This document shows positions 8,126 to 17,398 of a DNA stretch of 35,510 nt, piece by piece. The stretch is from Bacteroidia bacterium (lineage in GTDB: Bacteria > Bacteroidota > Bacteroidia > Bacteroidales > UBA932), in NCBI GenBank assembly GCA_030537315.1, contig JAUNNZ010000023.1, positions 1 through 35,510 on the forward strand. The letters are read 5' to 3'. The position numbers and the translations under genes are program-made. Position 1 is the stretch's first letter. Each line of letters begins with the position of its first letter. The notes below the pieces were generated by a model. It was not told the origin of the DNA. It did no database searches and saw only the letters and a list, made by a program, of their open reading frames with translations.

Positions 8126-9262
8126 ATGAAGAAATCTATCATCATCACCGGAGGAGCCGGCTTCATCGGAAGCCACGTGGTACGCTTGTTCGTGAACAAG
8201 TATCCGGAGTATAGGATCATCAATTTAGACAAGTTGACATACGCAGGCAACCTCGCGAATCTCAAGGATATAGAAGACAAGCCCAACTACCGTTTCGTGA
8301 AGGCTGACATCTGCGATTTCGACACGGTGTACGCCCTGATGCAGGAGGAGAAGGTGGACGGCATAATCCACCTCGCCGCCGAGTCGCACGTTGACCGTTC
8401 GATAAAGGATCCTTTCACCTTCGCCAAGACGAACGTGATGGGCACCCTGAGCATGCTGCAGGCCGCGAAGCTTTACTGGGAGAGTTTGCCGGAGAAATAC
8501 GACGGCAAGCTCTTCTATCATATTTCCACGGACGAGGTGTACGGCGCCCTTCAGATGACGCATCCTGAAGGCGTGGAGCCGCCGTTCTCGACGAAGGCGT
8601 CCAGCGGGAAGAACCATCTTGCCTACGGCGAGAAGTTCTTCACGGAGGACCTGAAGTATCAGCCGCACAGCCCGTACAGCGCCGCCAAGGCCAGCTCGGA
8701 CCACTTCGTGCGCGCATTCCACGACACCTACGGGATGCCGACCATCGTGACGAACTGCTCGAACAACTACGGTCCGTACCAGTTCCCGGAGAAGCTCATC
8801 CCTCTGTTCATCAACAATATCCGCCACCGCAAGCCGCTGCCGGTCTACGGCAAGGGCGAGAACGTGCGCGACTGGCTGTACGTGGTTGACCACGCGCGGG
8901 CCATCGACACCATCTTCCACTACGGCAAGGTTGCCGAGACATACAACATCGGCGGGTTCAACGAGTGGAAGAACATAGACATCATCAAGGTCCTGATCAA
9001 CACCGTGGACAGGCTTCTGGGCCGTCCTGAGGGAGCCGACCTTGACCTCATCACCTACGTCACCGACCGCGCGGGCCACGACCTGCGCTACGCGATAGAC
9101 TCGTCGAAACTTCAGAAGGAACTCGGCTGGGAGCCGTCCCTCCAGTTCGAAGAAGGCATCGAAGAGACCGTGAAATGGTATCTGGACAACCAGGAGTGGA
9201 TGGACAACGTCACCTCCGGCGACTACCAGAAATACTACGAATCAATGTACAAGAACCGTTAA
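8126..9262 (+). CDS. rfbB: dTDP-glucose 4,6-dehydratase
   Basis: 378 residues. Second step of dTDP-L-rhamnose synthesis: NAD-dependent removal of water from dTDP-glucose to dTDP-4-keto-6-deoxyglucose, in the cytoplasm. Visible are the Rossmann motif GGAGFIGSHVVRLF near the N-terminus, the substrate loop HLAAESHVDRSI, the catalytic STDEVYG, and the active-site Tyr-Lys in SPYSAAKASSDH. It is about 20 residues longer than the enterobacterial enzyme because of an insertion between STDEVYGAL and the YSAAK helix (PFSTKASSGKNHLAYGEKF region). Start chosen at ATG 8126, after the promoter box. It is separated from the other rhamnose genes by three unrelated genes, all on the same strand with short gaps. 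Confidence 0.95.
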   Translation: MKKSIIITGGAGFIGSHVVRLFVNKYPEYRIINLDKLTYAGNLANLKDIEDKPNYRFVKADICDFDTVYALMQEEKVDGIIHLAAESHVDRSIKDPFTFAKTNVMGTLSMLQAAKLYWESLPEKYDGKLFYHISTDEVYGALQMTHPEGVEPPFSTKASSGKNHLAYGEKFFTEDLKYQPHSPYSAAKASSDHFVRAFHDTYGMPTIVTNCSNNYGPYQFPEKLIPLFINNIRHRKPLPVYGKGENVRDWLYVVDHARAIDTIFHYGKVAETYNIGGFNEWKNIDIIKVLINTVDRLLGRPEGADLDLITYVTDRAGHDLRYAIDSSKLQKELGWEPSLQFEEGIEETVKWYLDNQEWMDNVTSGDYQKYYESMYKNR

Positions 9263-9277
9263 ACCAATTATCTGATT

Positions 9278-10240
9278 ATGACCCCGGAAGCAATGCACGC
9301 CATCGACAGCATCAATGTGACGATGAATGCCGGCGGAATGAACACAATCAACATTGTCCTCGCCTTTGTAATGTACGGCGTGGCCCTCGGCATCAAGCCG
9401 AAGATGTTCATCGAAGTGTTCAGCAAACCTAAATCCGTAATTCTCGGAATGTGCAGCCAGCTTATAATGCTGCCTCTTTTCACATTCCTTCTTGCACTTG
9501 CCCTCGGCTCCAGCATCTCCTGGACAATGGCTATGGGTATGATCCTGGTTGCATCCTGTCCGGGAGGAAACATCTCGAACTTCATGAGTTCGTTGTCCAA
9601 GGCGAACATCGAGCTGTCCGTCAGCCTCACTGCCATCAGCACTGCTCTTGCAGTGATTATGACTCCGTTCAATTTCTGGCTGTACGGCAACCTCTACCTC
9701 AAGTTCTCCAACATCGCGAGTGAGGTCCCTCAGCTTGTCATTCCTCTCTGGGACGTGTTCAAGACCATATTCATCCTTCTCGGCGTTCCTCTGACGCTCG
9801 GTATCCTTACGTCACAGTACCTTCCTAAACTTGCCGACAAGCTCAAGAAGCCGCTCCAGTGGTTCAGTCTCATTTTCTTCATAGCGATGGTCGTCCTCAC
9901 CTTCGTAGGCAACATCGACGCATTCCTGAAGAGCATCAAGTACATCTTCATCGTTGTGCTTGTCCATAACCTTCTTGCCCTCACGATCGGCTTCACAACA
10001 GGTTCGGTATTCAAGGTTCCGAAGAAGGACCGCAGGACACTCACAATCGAGACCGGTATCCAGAACAGCGGCCTCGGCCTCGTCCTCCTTCTCGGCACCC
10101 AGATCTTCAGCGCCCTGCCGCCTCACGGAGGAATGCTCGTGATCACTGCCTGGTGGGGTGTATGGCATATCATCAGCGGACTTGGCGTCAGCACCGCATT
10201 CCTGTTGCACGACCGCCGTCAGGCCAAGAAAAACCAATAG
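9278..10240 (+). CDS. Bile acid:sodium symporter (BASS) family transporter
   Basis: 320 residues, nearly all in hydrophobic segments; about nine membrane helices can be drawn, starting at INIVLAFVMYGVALGI. The sequence LVASCPGGNISNFMSSLSKANIELSVSLTAIST is the conserved crossing region of the BASS/ASBT fold where sodium is bound, and GIQNSGLGLVLLL near residue 265 is the second (EIGIQNxxL-like) motif. Family members move bile acids, pantothenate, pyruvate or other organic anions with sodium; the substrate here is not predictable. It starts 15 bases after rfbB and is followed after 3 bases by the acyltransferase, so it is likely co-transcribed with both. Confidence 0.85.
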   Translation: MTPEAMHAIDSINVTMNAGGMNTINIVLAFVMYGVALGIKPKMFIEVFSKPKSVILGMCSQLIMLPLFTFLLALALGSSISWTMAMGMILVASCPGGNISNFMSSLSKANIELSVSLTAISTALAVIMTPFNFWLYGNLYLKFSNIASEVPQLVIPLWDVFKTIFILLGVPLTLGILTSQYLPKLADKLKKPLQWFSLIFFIAMVVLTFVGNIDAFLKSIKYIFIVVLVHNLLALTIGFTTGSVFKVPKKDRRTLTIETGIQNSGLGLVLLLGTQIFSALPPHGGMLVITAWWGVWHIISGLGVSTAFLLHDRRQAKKNQ

Positions 10241-10243
10241 ACA

Positions 10244-11179
10244 ATGGCAAAGTTCTGGGAGACTACGAACGGCTACATCGCACTCCACGAATATGTGGGC
10301 GCCTGTACCCGTATGAGCTTCTCCAAGATGACCCTCGAGGGTCTGGAGAAGATACCTGACTATGACAAATATGCAGTGATCTTCGCGCCGAACCATTGCG
10401 CCGCGATGATCGACCCTATACTTATGCTGCAGGTGCGCCGCCACGCCCCGGTCGGCTTCGGCGCGCGTTCCGACATATTCGCCAACCCCAAGACCGCAAA
10501 GATTCTCCGCTGGCTCCGCATCCTTCCCATCGCCCGCGAGCGCAATGGCGCCGCCGAGCTGATGAAGAATTACGCCATTTTCGACGAGGCCGTCGAATGT
10601 ATGGGTCACGGCACGCCGTTCTGCCTTTTCGCGGAAGGCACACACAGGGCGGAGCGGGGGATGATGCCTGTCAAGAAAGGCATCTTCCGCATAGCGAAGA
10701 TTGCCATCGACAAACTTGACAAGCCTGTCTTTGTAGTGCCTGTCGGCATCGACTACGAATACTTCTTCCTCGAGCACGGACGTGTCGCTCTCCGCATAGG
10801 CGACCCTATCAACGTCAGCCAGTACTTCGAGGATCACAAGGACACTCCTGAAGGTGACATCTACCGTATGCTCTGCGAAGAGCTCCACGAACGCGACCTC
10901 GGCCTCATCGGCCGAATCCCGGAGCACCGCCACGACATGAAGGCACTCCGCCTTCTGGGCGCCGTCGCATCCCTTCCGGTTTTCCTGCTCTGCAGCGCAA
11001 TCTCCCTGCCTGTATGGCTCCCTGCGACCATCATAATGTGGACATTCGAGGACAAGGCATGGACGCATACGGTCCACTATGTCCTCCGTTTCATATTCCC
11101 GATCTTCTGGCCGTTCCAGTGGGTCGCCGGTGTGCTTTACATTTTCTATCACGATTTGATAAAAGACCTGAAAAAATGA
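10244..11179 (+). CDS. PlsC-like lysophospholipid acyltransferase family protein
   Basis: 311 residues. Acyltransferase motif I is NHCAAMIDP near residue 47, with His and Asp separated by five rather than the common four residues, as in some Bacteroidota members as I recall them. Motif III is LFAEGTHRAERG near 125, which binds the phosphate of the acceptor. Two hydrophobic helices close the protein (LPVFLLCSAISLPVWLPATIIMW and a helix near 285-300), which suggests an inner-membrane enzyme acting on lyso-lipids, for example making phosphatidic acid. Substrate is uncertain; acylation of an aminolipid is also possible. Its stop overlaps the start of the next gene (ATGA). Confidence 0.8.
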   Translation: MAKFWETTNGYIALHEYVGACTRMSFSKMTLEGLEKIPDYDKYAVIFAPNHCAAMIDPILMLQVRRHAPVGFGARSDIFANPKTAKILRWLRILPIARERNGAAELMKNYAIFDEAVECMGHGTPFCLFAEGTHRAERGMMPVKKGIFRIAKIAIDKLDKPVFVVPVGIDYEYFFLEHGRVALRIGDPINVSQYFEDHKDTPEGDIYRMLCEELHERDLGLIGRIPEHRHDMKALRLLGAVASLPVFLLCSAISLPVWLPATIIMWTFEDKAWTHTVHYVLRFIFPIFWPFQWVAGVLYIFYHDLIKDLKK

Positions 11180-12558
11180 AAAAGACTATTTTTGTAGCGG
11201 TTCTTCTCACAGCTTCAGCGCTCTTTGCCGGCGCTCAGGAGGAGAAAAAGGATATCATCAAGACCGGCTGGAACATCGGGCCTCTTCCGGCAGTCGCATA
11301 CGACGCCGACAAGGGTCTTCAGCTCGGAGCCATCATCCAGCTCTTCGATTACGGCGACGGGCACAACTATCCGAACTACGACAATAAGGTATATGTCGAG
11401 GTGTCATATTTCACCAAGGGCAGCTGGCTGATCCAGACGATGTACGACGCCAAGGAACTCATCCCTAACGTCCGCTGGACGACGGCCTGCATCGTGGCTC
11501 TCGACAAGGGTATGGATTTCTTCGGCTTCAACGGCTACGGCTCATACTACAACTATGAGAGGATAGCGGCCGGAAAGGACAAGAGCAGCAGTGACATAAT
11601 CTACACTCCGTTCTACAAGATGAAGAGGAACTCCGTGCTCTTCAAGTCCGATTTCGTGGGCAACATCACCGACAGGTTCAAATGGGCCGTGGGCTATCAC
11701 GCAAGCTATTTTGACCAGGGCGCCATCGACTACGACAATATCAACAAGGGCAAGGACGAGCAGAAGAAGTTCCCTCAGTCCGAGAGCACCCTTTATGAGG
11801 ATTTCGTCAACTGGGGTCTCATCTCCGCGGACGAGGCGAACGGCGGCTTCGTGAGCGCGATCCGCGCCGGTCTTTCATATGACTCCCGCGACAAGGAAGG
11901 AGCCCCTTCAAGGGGAATCTGGGCTGAAGGCCACGTCACCCTCGCTCCGAAGTGGCTCGGTACAAAGATCCCGTTCGCGCGCTACTCCCTTACGTTCCGC
12001 CACTATGTCCCTATCGTCAAGAATGATGTCCTCACTTTTGCGTACCGTCTCAACTACGAAGGCACATTCGGCGACAGCGCACCTTACTACGTCCTCCCTT
12101 ATATGACAGTCCAGGGTGAGAACTGGGACCGCGACGGAATGGGCGGATACAGGACCACCCGAGGCATTATGCGCAACCGCGCCGTCGGCCTCGACATGTT
12201 CACCTACAACGCCGAATTCCGCTGGCGTTTCGTCAAGTTCCACATCGGCAAACAGAACATCGCCCTCGCGCTTTCAGCGTTCAGCGACGGTACAACCGTC
12301 ACCCGCGGCCGCGACATGAGCTACAAGGGTGACAACTCGCTGTCAAGCATCGCAAGGTATGAGGCGTTTATGGCAAGCAGCCAGCAGAAGGACAGCTTCC
12401 ACATCACTGCGGGCGCAGGTTTCCGTTTCATCATGAACGAGAATTTCATCGTTGCAGCAGAGTACGGAATGCCTATATCCCATCTTTCGAAGAACAGCGC
12501 CGTGTACAACCAGGACGGCACGGGCGCGTTCTATCTCAACGTAGGTTATCTCTTCTAG
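11176..12558 (+). CDS. BamA/TamA-like outer membrane beta-barrel protein without POTRA domains
   Basis: 460 residues from ATG 11176; earlier in-frame codons lie inside the acyltransferase gene. Signal peptide [21 protein letters not shown]. The mature protein alternates aromatic and polar residues in barrel strands. [22 protein letters not shown] and [16 protein letters not shown] match the D15/BamA barrel signature (SRD...P..G and the xRGF/xRGy-like loop). There is no room for POTRA domains, so it is the barrel-only kind of surface antigen; its cargo or role is unknown. The ATGA overlap with the acyltransferase suggests a linked envelope role. Confidence 0.7.
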   Translation: MKKTIFVAVLLTASALFAGAQEEKKDIIKTGWNIGPLPAVAYDADKGLQLGAIIQLFDYGDGHNYPNYDNKVYVEVSYFTKGSWLIQTMYDAKELIPNVRWTTACIVALDKGMDFFGFNGYGSYYNYERIAAGKDKSSSDIIYTPFYKMKRNSVLFKSDFVGNITDRFKWAVGYHASYFDQGAIDYDNINKGKDEQKKFPQSESTLYEDFVNWGLISADEANGGFVSAIRAGLSYDSRDKEGAPSRGIWAEGHVTLAPKWLGTKIPFARYSLTFRHYVPIVKNDVLTFAYRLNYEGTFGDSAPYYVLPYMTVQGENWDRDGMGGYRTTRGIMRNRAVGLDMFTYNAEFRWRFVKFHIGKQNIALALSAFSDGTTVTRGRDMSYKGDNSLSSIARYEAFMASSQQKDSFHITAGAGFRFIMNENFIVAAEYGMPISHLSKNSAVYNQDGTGAFYLNVGYLF

Positions 12559-12562
12559 CAAT

Positions 12563-13477
12563 ATGAAAGGAATAGTTCTCGCCGGAGGTTCCGGCACCCG
12601 TCTCTACCCGATCACGAAGGGAATTTCCAAGCAGCTCCTTCCCGTGTACGACAAGCCGATGGTGTATTACCCTATCAGCGCCCTTATGCTGGCCGGTATC
12701 AGGGAGATACTCATCATCTCGACTCCGCAGGACCTTCCCGGTTTCAAGCGTCTGCTCGGTGACGGGTCCGACTATGGCGTGAGCTTCTCCTATGCCGAGC
12801 AGCCGTCGCCTGACGGCCTTGCGCAGGCATTCATCATAGGCGAAGAGTTCATCGGCAACGACAGCGCCTGCCTCGTGCTGGGCGACAACATCTTCTACGG
12901 CAACGGCTTCACCTCAATGCTCCGCGAGGCTGTACGCACTGCCGAAGAGGACAATAAGGCAACCGTGTTCGGCTACTGGGTCAGCGACCCGGAGCGCTAC
13001 GGCGTGGCCGAATTCGACAAGCAGGGCAACTGCCTGTCGATAGAGGAGAAGCCGGCGCAGCCGAAGAGCAACTATGCGGTCGTCGGTCTTTATTTCTACC
13101 CTAACAAGGTTGTCGATGTGGCGAAGAACATCAAGCCTTCCGCCCGCGGCGAACTTGAAATCACAACGGTCAACCAGGTGTTCCTTGCAGACAAGGAACT
13201 CAAGGTCCAGACCCTCGGCCGAGGCTTTGCCTGGCTTGATACCGGTACGCATGACTCTCTGAGCGAGGCTTCCACGTTCGTGGAGGTTATCGAGAAGCGT
13301 ACGGGACTCAAGGTCGCCTGCCTTGAGGGTATCGCCTACAGGCGCGGCTGGATTGACGAGGACCGCATGCGCGAGCTCGCCAAGCCTATGCTGAAGAACC
13401 AGTACGGCCAGTATCTGTTGAAGGTGATCGATGAGTTGAAGAGGGATGTCTCTTCCTCCAAGTTTGACGGACAGTAG
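12563..13477 (+). CDS. rfbA: Glucose-1-phosphate thymidylyltransferase
   Basis: 304 residues. First step of the dTDP-L-rhamnose pathway: glucose 1-phosphate plus dTTP gives dTDP-glucose and pyrophosphate. The N-terminus [17 protein letters not shown] is the nucleotide-binding signature, [15 protein letters not shown] the substrate loop, and [10 protein letters not shown] contains the catalytic metal-binding Asp. [10 protein letters not shown] near 220 and a C-terminal helical part complete the RmlA fold. Length is usual. It begins 4 bases after the barrel gene and is followed by rfbC after 4 bases. Confidence 0.97.
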   Translation: MKGIVLAGGSGTRLYPITKGISKQLLPVYDKPMVYYPISALMLAGIREILIISTPQDLPGFKRLLGDGSDYGVSFSYAEQPSPDGLAQAFIIGEEFIGNDSACLVLGDNIFYGNGFTSMLREAVRTAEEDNKATVFGYWVSDPERYGVAEFDKQGNCLSIEEKPAQPKSNYAVVGLYFYPNKVVDVAKNIKPSARGELEITTVNQVFLADKELKVQTLGRGFAWLDTGTHDSLSEASTFVEVIEKRTGLKVACLEGIAYRRGWIDEDRMRELAKPMLKNQYGQYLLKVIDELKRDVSSSKFDGQ

Positions 13478-13481
13478 GTGA

Positions 13482-14024
13482 ATGGAGGTCATTAAGACAA
13501 ATATTGATGGTGTCCTGATCCTTGAACCGCGCGTGTTCGCAGACGCGCGCGGCTATTTCTTTGAAAGTTTCTCCCAGAGGGAGTTTGATGAAAAGGCCGC
13601 CCCGCTCATAGGCGGGCCGGTAGTGTTTGTCCAGGACAATGAGTCGCGCTCGACATATGGCGTCGTGCGCGGTCTCCATTTCCAGAAGGATCCGCACGCC
13701 CAGAGCAAGATAGTCCGCTGCGTGCGCGGCAAGGTGCTCGATGTCGCCCTTGACCTGCGCCCCGGCTCTCCCACATACCTGAAGCACGTGTCTGTCGAGA
13801 TCTCTGAGGAGAATCACCGTCAGGTGTTCATCCCGAAGGGTTTTGCACACGGCTTTGCCGTGCTTTCCGACGAAGCTGTGTTCCAGTACAAGTGCGATGT
13901 ACCATATCATCCGGAGTCCGATTCCGGCATTTATCCGCTGGATGAGCGTCTTGGCATTGACTGGCGCATCCCGGCAGAAGACATGATCCTTTCCGACAAG
14001 GACAGAAACCGTGAAAGACTATGA
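13482..14024 (+). CDS. rfbC: dTDP-4-dehydrorhamnose 3,5-epimerase
   Basis: 180 residues. Epimerises dTDP-4-keto-6-deoxyglucose at C3 and C5 to dTDP-4-keto-L-rhamnose. The cupin shows the catalytic base His66 in VVRGLHFQ, Lys in AQSKIVRCVRGKVLDVALDLR, and VFIPKGFAHGF, with the acid Tyr in the region YKCDVPYHPESDSGI. Normal length for the family. Start ATG 13482 follows rfbA by 4 bases; its TGA overlaps the rfbD ATG by 4 bases, typical translational coupling. Confidence 0.97.
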   Translation: MEVIKTNIDGVLILEPRVFADARGYFFESFSQREFDEKAAPLIGGPVVFVQDNESRSTYGVVRGLHFQKDPHAQSKIVRCVRGKVLDVALDLRPGSPTYLKHVSVEISEENHRQVFIPKGFAHGFAVLSDEAVFQYKCDVPYHPESDSGIYPLDERLGIDWRIPAEDMILSDKDRNRERL

Positions 14025-14914
14025 ACGTTCTGGTGACGGGCGCCTGCGGCCAGCTCGGCCGTGAGATTCAGATTGTCAGCCGTGATTCAGCTGACAATTT
14101 CTTCTTTACGGATGTGTGCGAAGGCTGCGACAGGCTGGATATCACCGATCTGGACGCAGTCAGGGCCTATGTTGCCGCGCATGGTATAGACGTGATTGTC
14201 AACTGCGCCGCCTGGACCAACGTCGATGCGGCCGAAGAGCCTGAAAACCTAGAACTTGTCAGGAAACTTAACGCCCGGGCTCCGGAAAATCTCGCCATGG
14301 CGATGGCTGAAACCGGCGGCCTGCTGGTCCATATCTCCACAGACTATGTCTTTCGTACGGACGCGAGTGACTCGCGTGTGTACGAAAAGCCTCTGAAGGA
14401 GGATGATGAGCCGGGACCGGAGAGCGTGTACGGACTCACGAAACTTGAGGGTGAGCGGGCGATACAGGGAAGCGGCTGCCGGTATCTGATTGTCCGTACC
14501 GCCTGGCTGTACAGCGAGTTCGGGAAGAATTTCGTGAAGACTATGCTGAACCTGACTTCTTCAAAGCCGGCCATATCCGTGGTGAATGACCAGAAAGGGA
14601 CGCCGACGTATGCGCTCGACCTGGCGAAGGCAATTCTGAAAATGGTGCCTCGGTTCAGGGAAAGCGGAATATATCATTTCAGCAATGAAGGGGAGTGCAC
14701 ATGGTATGAGTTCGCCACTGCGATAGCAGAACTTGCCGGAAACAGAAACTGCAAGGTCATGCCTTGCAGTTCAGAAGATTTCCCGAGCAAAGTGCGCCGC
14801 CCGGCATATTCCGTTTTGGACAAGACCAGAATCAAGTCTGAATTCCCGGTGGAGGTGCCTCAGTGGCTTGATTCCCTCAAGGTCTGTCTCAAGAATCTCA
14901 ACGCTCTTCGATAG
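14021..14914 (+). CDS. rfbD: dTDP-4-dehydrorhamnose reductase
   Basis: 297 residues. Last step: NAD(P)H reduction to dTDP-L-rhamnose, the donor for O-antigen, capsule or other surface glycans. MNVLVTGACGQLGREI is the Rossmann start, NCAAWTNVDAAEE and STDYVF follow, and VYGLTKLEGE holds the catalytic Tyr-x3-Lys. Between STDYVF and VYGLTK there are about six more residues than in the E. coli enzyme as I recall it; this loop (residues 111-123) is encoded by a 37-base palindrome (14351-14387). The 3' end overlaps gltA, on the other strand, by 17 bases. Confidence 0.95.
   Translation: MNVLVTGACGQLGREIQIVSRDSADNFFFTDVCEGCDRLDITDLDAVRAYVAAHGIDVIVNCAAWTNVDAAEEPENLELVRKLNARAPENLAMAMAETGGLLVHISTDYVFRTDASDSRVYEKPLKEDDEPGPESVYGLTKLEGERAIQGSGCRYLIVRTAWLYSEFGKNFVKTMLNLTSSKPAISVVNDQKGTPTYALDLAKAILKMVPRFRESGIYHFSNEGECTWYEFATAIAELAGNRNCKVMPCSSEDFPSKVRRPAYSVLDKTRIKSEFPVEVPQWLDSLKVCLKNLNALR
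14351..14387. repeat. 37-base palindrome inside rfbD
   Basis: TTTCGTAC (14351-14358) pairs with GTACGAAA (14380-14387) and ACGCGAGT (14361-14368) with ACTCGCGT (14370-14377) around a central G at 14369; only two of the 18 base pairs are imperfect. A 21-base core, 14357-14377, occurs again as its exact reverse complement at 24887-24907 in the terminator hairpin after the aldo/keto reductase gene. In rfbD the palindrome keeps the reading frame and encodes a surface-loop-like stretch. Confidence 0.7.
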
Positions 14915-16262
14915 GGACGTATCCGTTCTCGTCGGTCACGCATCTGTATGCGGGACGGATGATGCGTCTGCCTTCGAAATTCAACTCCTCGTTGCGGTGC
15001 GCGCACCAGCCCACGATTCTCGCCATGGCGAAGAGCGGGGTGTAGATCTCGCGAGGGATTCCAATGCAGTCATATACGAATCCTGAATAGAAGTCCACGT
15101 TGGCGCAGAGGATCTTGTGCTTGTAGCCCTTCATCTTGTAGATGGTGTCGATAGCAACGCGTTCCACGCGCTCCATGAACTCGAACTCCTTCAGACGGCC
15201 CTTCTCGGTCGCAAGTTCGCGCGCCATTTCCTTGAGAAGGACTGCGCGTGGGTCTGACTTGGTGTAGACTGCGTGTCCGATACCATATACGAGACCGGCT
15301 TTGTCGAACACTTCCTTGCCAAGAAGGCGCTTGATGCAGCCTTCGATCTGGCTGTCGTCCTCCCAGTCCTGCACGGCGTCCTTGATGTATGAAAGCATGT
15401 CACAGACCTTGAGGTTCGCACCGCCGTGCTTAGGGCCTTTCAGGGAGCCTATGCCGGCTGCTATTGAAGAGTAAGTGTCTGTGCCTGAAGATGATGTCAC
15501 GCGTACGGTGAAGGTGGAGTTGTTACCGCCGCCGTGCTCTGAATGAAGGATGAGCAGGAGGTCGAGCGTGCGTGCGTCCAGCTTGGTGTACTCTGTGCCC
15601 TTGATCATATAGAGGAAGTTCTCGGCTATGGACAGGCCCTCCTGCGGATAGCGGAGGTGCAGTGTGCGGCCGTACTCCTTGTGGCGGAGCATGTTGTATG
15701 CATAAGCGATGATGGTCGGGAACTTGGAGATGAGCTCTATGCTCTGTCGCATCAGGTTGTCGCGTGAAGTGTCGTCCGGGTTGGAATCATAGGTGTAGAA
15801 TTCCATGACGGAGCGGGCGAGGATGTTCATGATGTCATAGCCCTCCATCTCGATGATATGGAGGATGGTCTTCTGCTCGAGAGGCATGTTGTCGAACACC
15901 AGATCCTTGAAGGAATCCAGCTCTTCCTTGTCCGGAAGACGGCCTGAGAGCAGCAGGAAGGCGATTTCCTCGAAACCGAAGCGGTCTTCCTTCATGATGG
16001 CGTGGACGAGGTCCTTCACCTCATAGCCACGGAAGAAGAGCTTGCCCTCGACGGCTTCGAGAGAGCCGTCGGATTTGCGCTCGTAGCCCACTACGTTACC
16101 GATGTTGGTGAGACCCACCAGCACGCCGGAGCCGTCCTCGTTGCGGAGGCCGCGCTTGACGTCCAGTTTCTTGAAGAGGTCTGCATCTATCTTGGTGCAG
16201 CTCTTCATTTCGTCTGAGAGCTTGAATACCAGGTATTCCTTCTTTGTGCTTTTCGGACTCAT
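14898..16262 (-). CDS. gltA: Citrate synthase
   Basis: 454 residues. Condenses acetyl-CoA and oxaloacetate to citrate. The catalytic residues are visible: His243 and the following glycines in [12 protein letters not shown], His279 in [10 protein letters not shown], His330 in [15 protein letters not shown] and Asp390 in [10 protein letters not shown]. The N-terminal 40 residues are an extension typical of the Bacteroidota form. Its ATG overlaps the icd stop by 4 bases; it is the third gene of acn-icd-gltA. In anaerobic Bacteroidales this branch supplies 2-oxoglutarate and glutamate rather than running a full cycle. 2-methylcitrate synthase is the alternative, but the neighbours favour citrate synthase. 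Confidence 0.93.
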   Translation of the reverse strand: MSPKSTKKEYLVFKLSDEMKSCTKIDADLFKKLDVKRGLRNEDGSGVLVGLTNIGNVVGYERKSDGSLEAVEGKLFFRGYEVKDLVHAIMKEDRFGFEEIAFLLLSGRLPDKEELDSFKDLVFDNMPLEQKTILHIIEMEGYDIMNILARSVMEFYTYDSNPDDTSRDNLMRQSIELISKFPTIIAYAYNMLRHKEYGRTLHLRYPQEGLSIAENFLYMIKGTEYTKLDARTLDLLLILHSEHGGGNNSTFTVRVTSSSGTDTYSSIAAGIGSLKGPKHGGANLKVCDMLSYIKDAVQDWEDDSQIEGCIKRLLGKEVFDKAGLVYGIGHAVYTKSDPRAVLLKEMARELATEKGRLKEFEFMERVERVAIDTIYKMKGYKHKILCANVDFYSGFVYDCIGIPREIYTPLFAMARIVGWCAHRNEELNFEGRRIIRPAYRCVTDENGYVPIEER

Positions 16263-17398
16263 AATATGGAAATAAGGTGTTTTGTGAATTCGGTTGTTGA
16301 AAGTGACTTGCCGTTCGGCATGAAGCGTGCTAGGTCTGCTGTGGCGAAACCTTCGCTGAAAGATTTCTCAAGCGCCGCGTAGATGAGGTCTGCAGCTTCG
16401 TTCCAGCCCAGATGCTCGAGCATCATCACGCCGCTGAGGATGTTTGAACAAGGGTTGACGATGTCCTTGCCGGCGATGTCAGGCGCGATGCCGTGGGTGG
16501 CTTCGAATATGGCCCTGCCGGTGGCGTAGTTGATGTTCGCACCCGGAGCGATGCCTATGCCTCCCACCTGTGCGGCGAGTTGGTCGGAGATGTAGTCGCC
16601 GTTGAGGTTGAGGGTGGCGACTACGCTGTAGTCCTCAGGCTTGAGGAGGGCGTTCTGGAGGAAAGCGTCGCAGATGCAGTCCTTGATGACAAGCCTGCCG
16701 GAAGCGAGCGCATCGCCGAACTCGCGCTCTGCGAGCTCATAGCCCCATTTCTTGAAGCCTCCTTCGGTGAATTTCATGATGTTGCCCTTGTGCACGAGAG
16801 TCACTGAAGGACGGTTGTGGTCGAGGGCGTATTTGATCGCAGCGCGGATGAGGCGCTCGGAGCCTTCCTTCGATACCGGCTTCACGCCGAAGGCGGAAGT
16901 CTCGGGGAAGCGGACCTTGCTCACGCCCATCTCGTCCTGCAGGAACCGGCAGAATTTCTGAGCCTCGGGGCTGCCGCTCTCCCATTCGATGCCGGCATAG
17001 ATGTCTTCCGTGTTCTCGCGGAAGATGACCATGTCCACATTCTCGGGATGCTTGACAGGAGATTCCACACCCTTGAACCAGCGTACGGGGCGCAGACATA
17101 CGAAGAGATCCAGTGTCTGGCGCAGGTAGACGTTCAGGGAACGGATTCCGCCACCGACAGGGGTCATGAGAGGACCCTTGATGCCGATGCCGTATTTCTT
17201 GAAGGCCTCTACGGTCTGGTCCGGCATATAGCTGCCGTATTTTTCGAAGGCGGAGCCGCCGGCCGGAACCTCCAGCCAGTCGATCTTCTTGTCGGAATAT
17301 GCCTTTGCAACGGCTGCATCAAGCACCTGCTGCATCGCAGAGGTGACTTCCGGGCCTACGCCGTCGCCCTTGATGAAAGGAATTGTCACTGTTTGCAT
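16259..17398 (-). CDS. icd: Isocitrate dehydrogenase, predicted NAD-preferring
   Basis: 379 residues. Oxidative decarboxylation of isocitrate to 2-oxoglutarate. Substrate residues are intact: [13 protein letters not shown] (Ser87, equivalent to E. coli Ser113), [27 protein letters not shown] and [17 protein letters not shown]. The coenzyme loop reads [18 protein letters not shown]: Asp307-Ile308 stand where NADP enzymes have Lys344-Tyr345 (E. coli numbering), and Ala354 stands for Tyr391. Asp/Ile at these positions is the known signature of NAD-specific prokaryotic isocitrate dehydrogenases. Overlaps acn by 13 bases and gltA by 4. A 3-isopropylmalate dehydrogenase is unlikely given the Ser and neighbours. 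Confidence 0.9.
   Translation of the reverse strand: MQTVTIPFIKGDGVGPEVTSAMQQVLDAAVAKAYSDKKIDWLEVPAGGSAFEKYGSYMPDQTVEAFKKYGIGIKGPLMTPVGGGIRSLNVYLRQTLDLFVCLRPVRWFKGVESPVKHPENVDMVIFRENTEDIYAGIEWESGSPEAQKFCRFLQDEMGVSKVRFPETSAFGVKPVSKEGSERLIRAAIKYALDHNRPSVTLVHKGNIMKFTEGGFKKWGYELAEREFGDALASGRLVIKDCICDAFLQNALLKPEDYSVVATLNLNGDYISDQLAAQVGGIGIAPGANINYATGRAIFEATHGIAPDIAGKDIVNPCSNILSGVMMLEHLGWNEAADLIYAALEKSFSEGFATADLARFMPNGKSLSTTEFTKHLISIL

Noticed and set aside
9812-11152. Long open frame on the minus strand opposite the BASS and acyltransferase genes
   Set aside because: No recognisable domain, His/Glu/Asp-rich shadow composition, and both plus-strand genes have clear family motifs.
11014-11175. Extended start of the BamA-like gene
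   Set aside because: The region is the 3' part of the acyltransferase gene; ATG 11176 is followed at once by a signal peptide.
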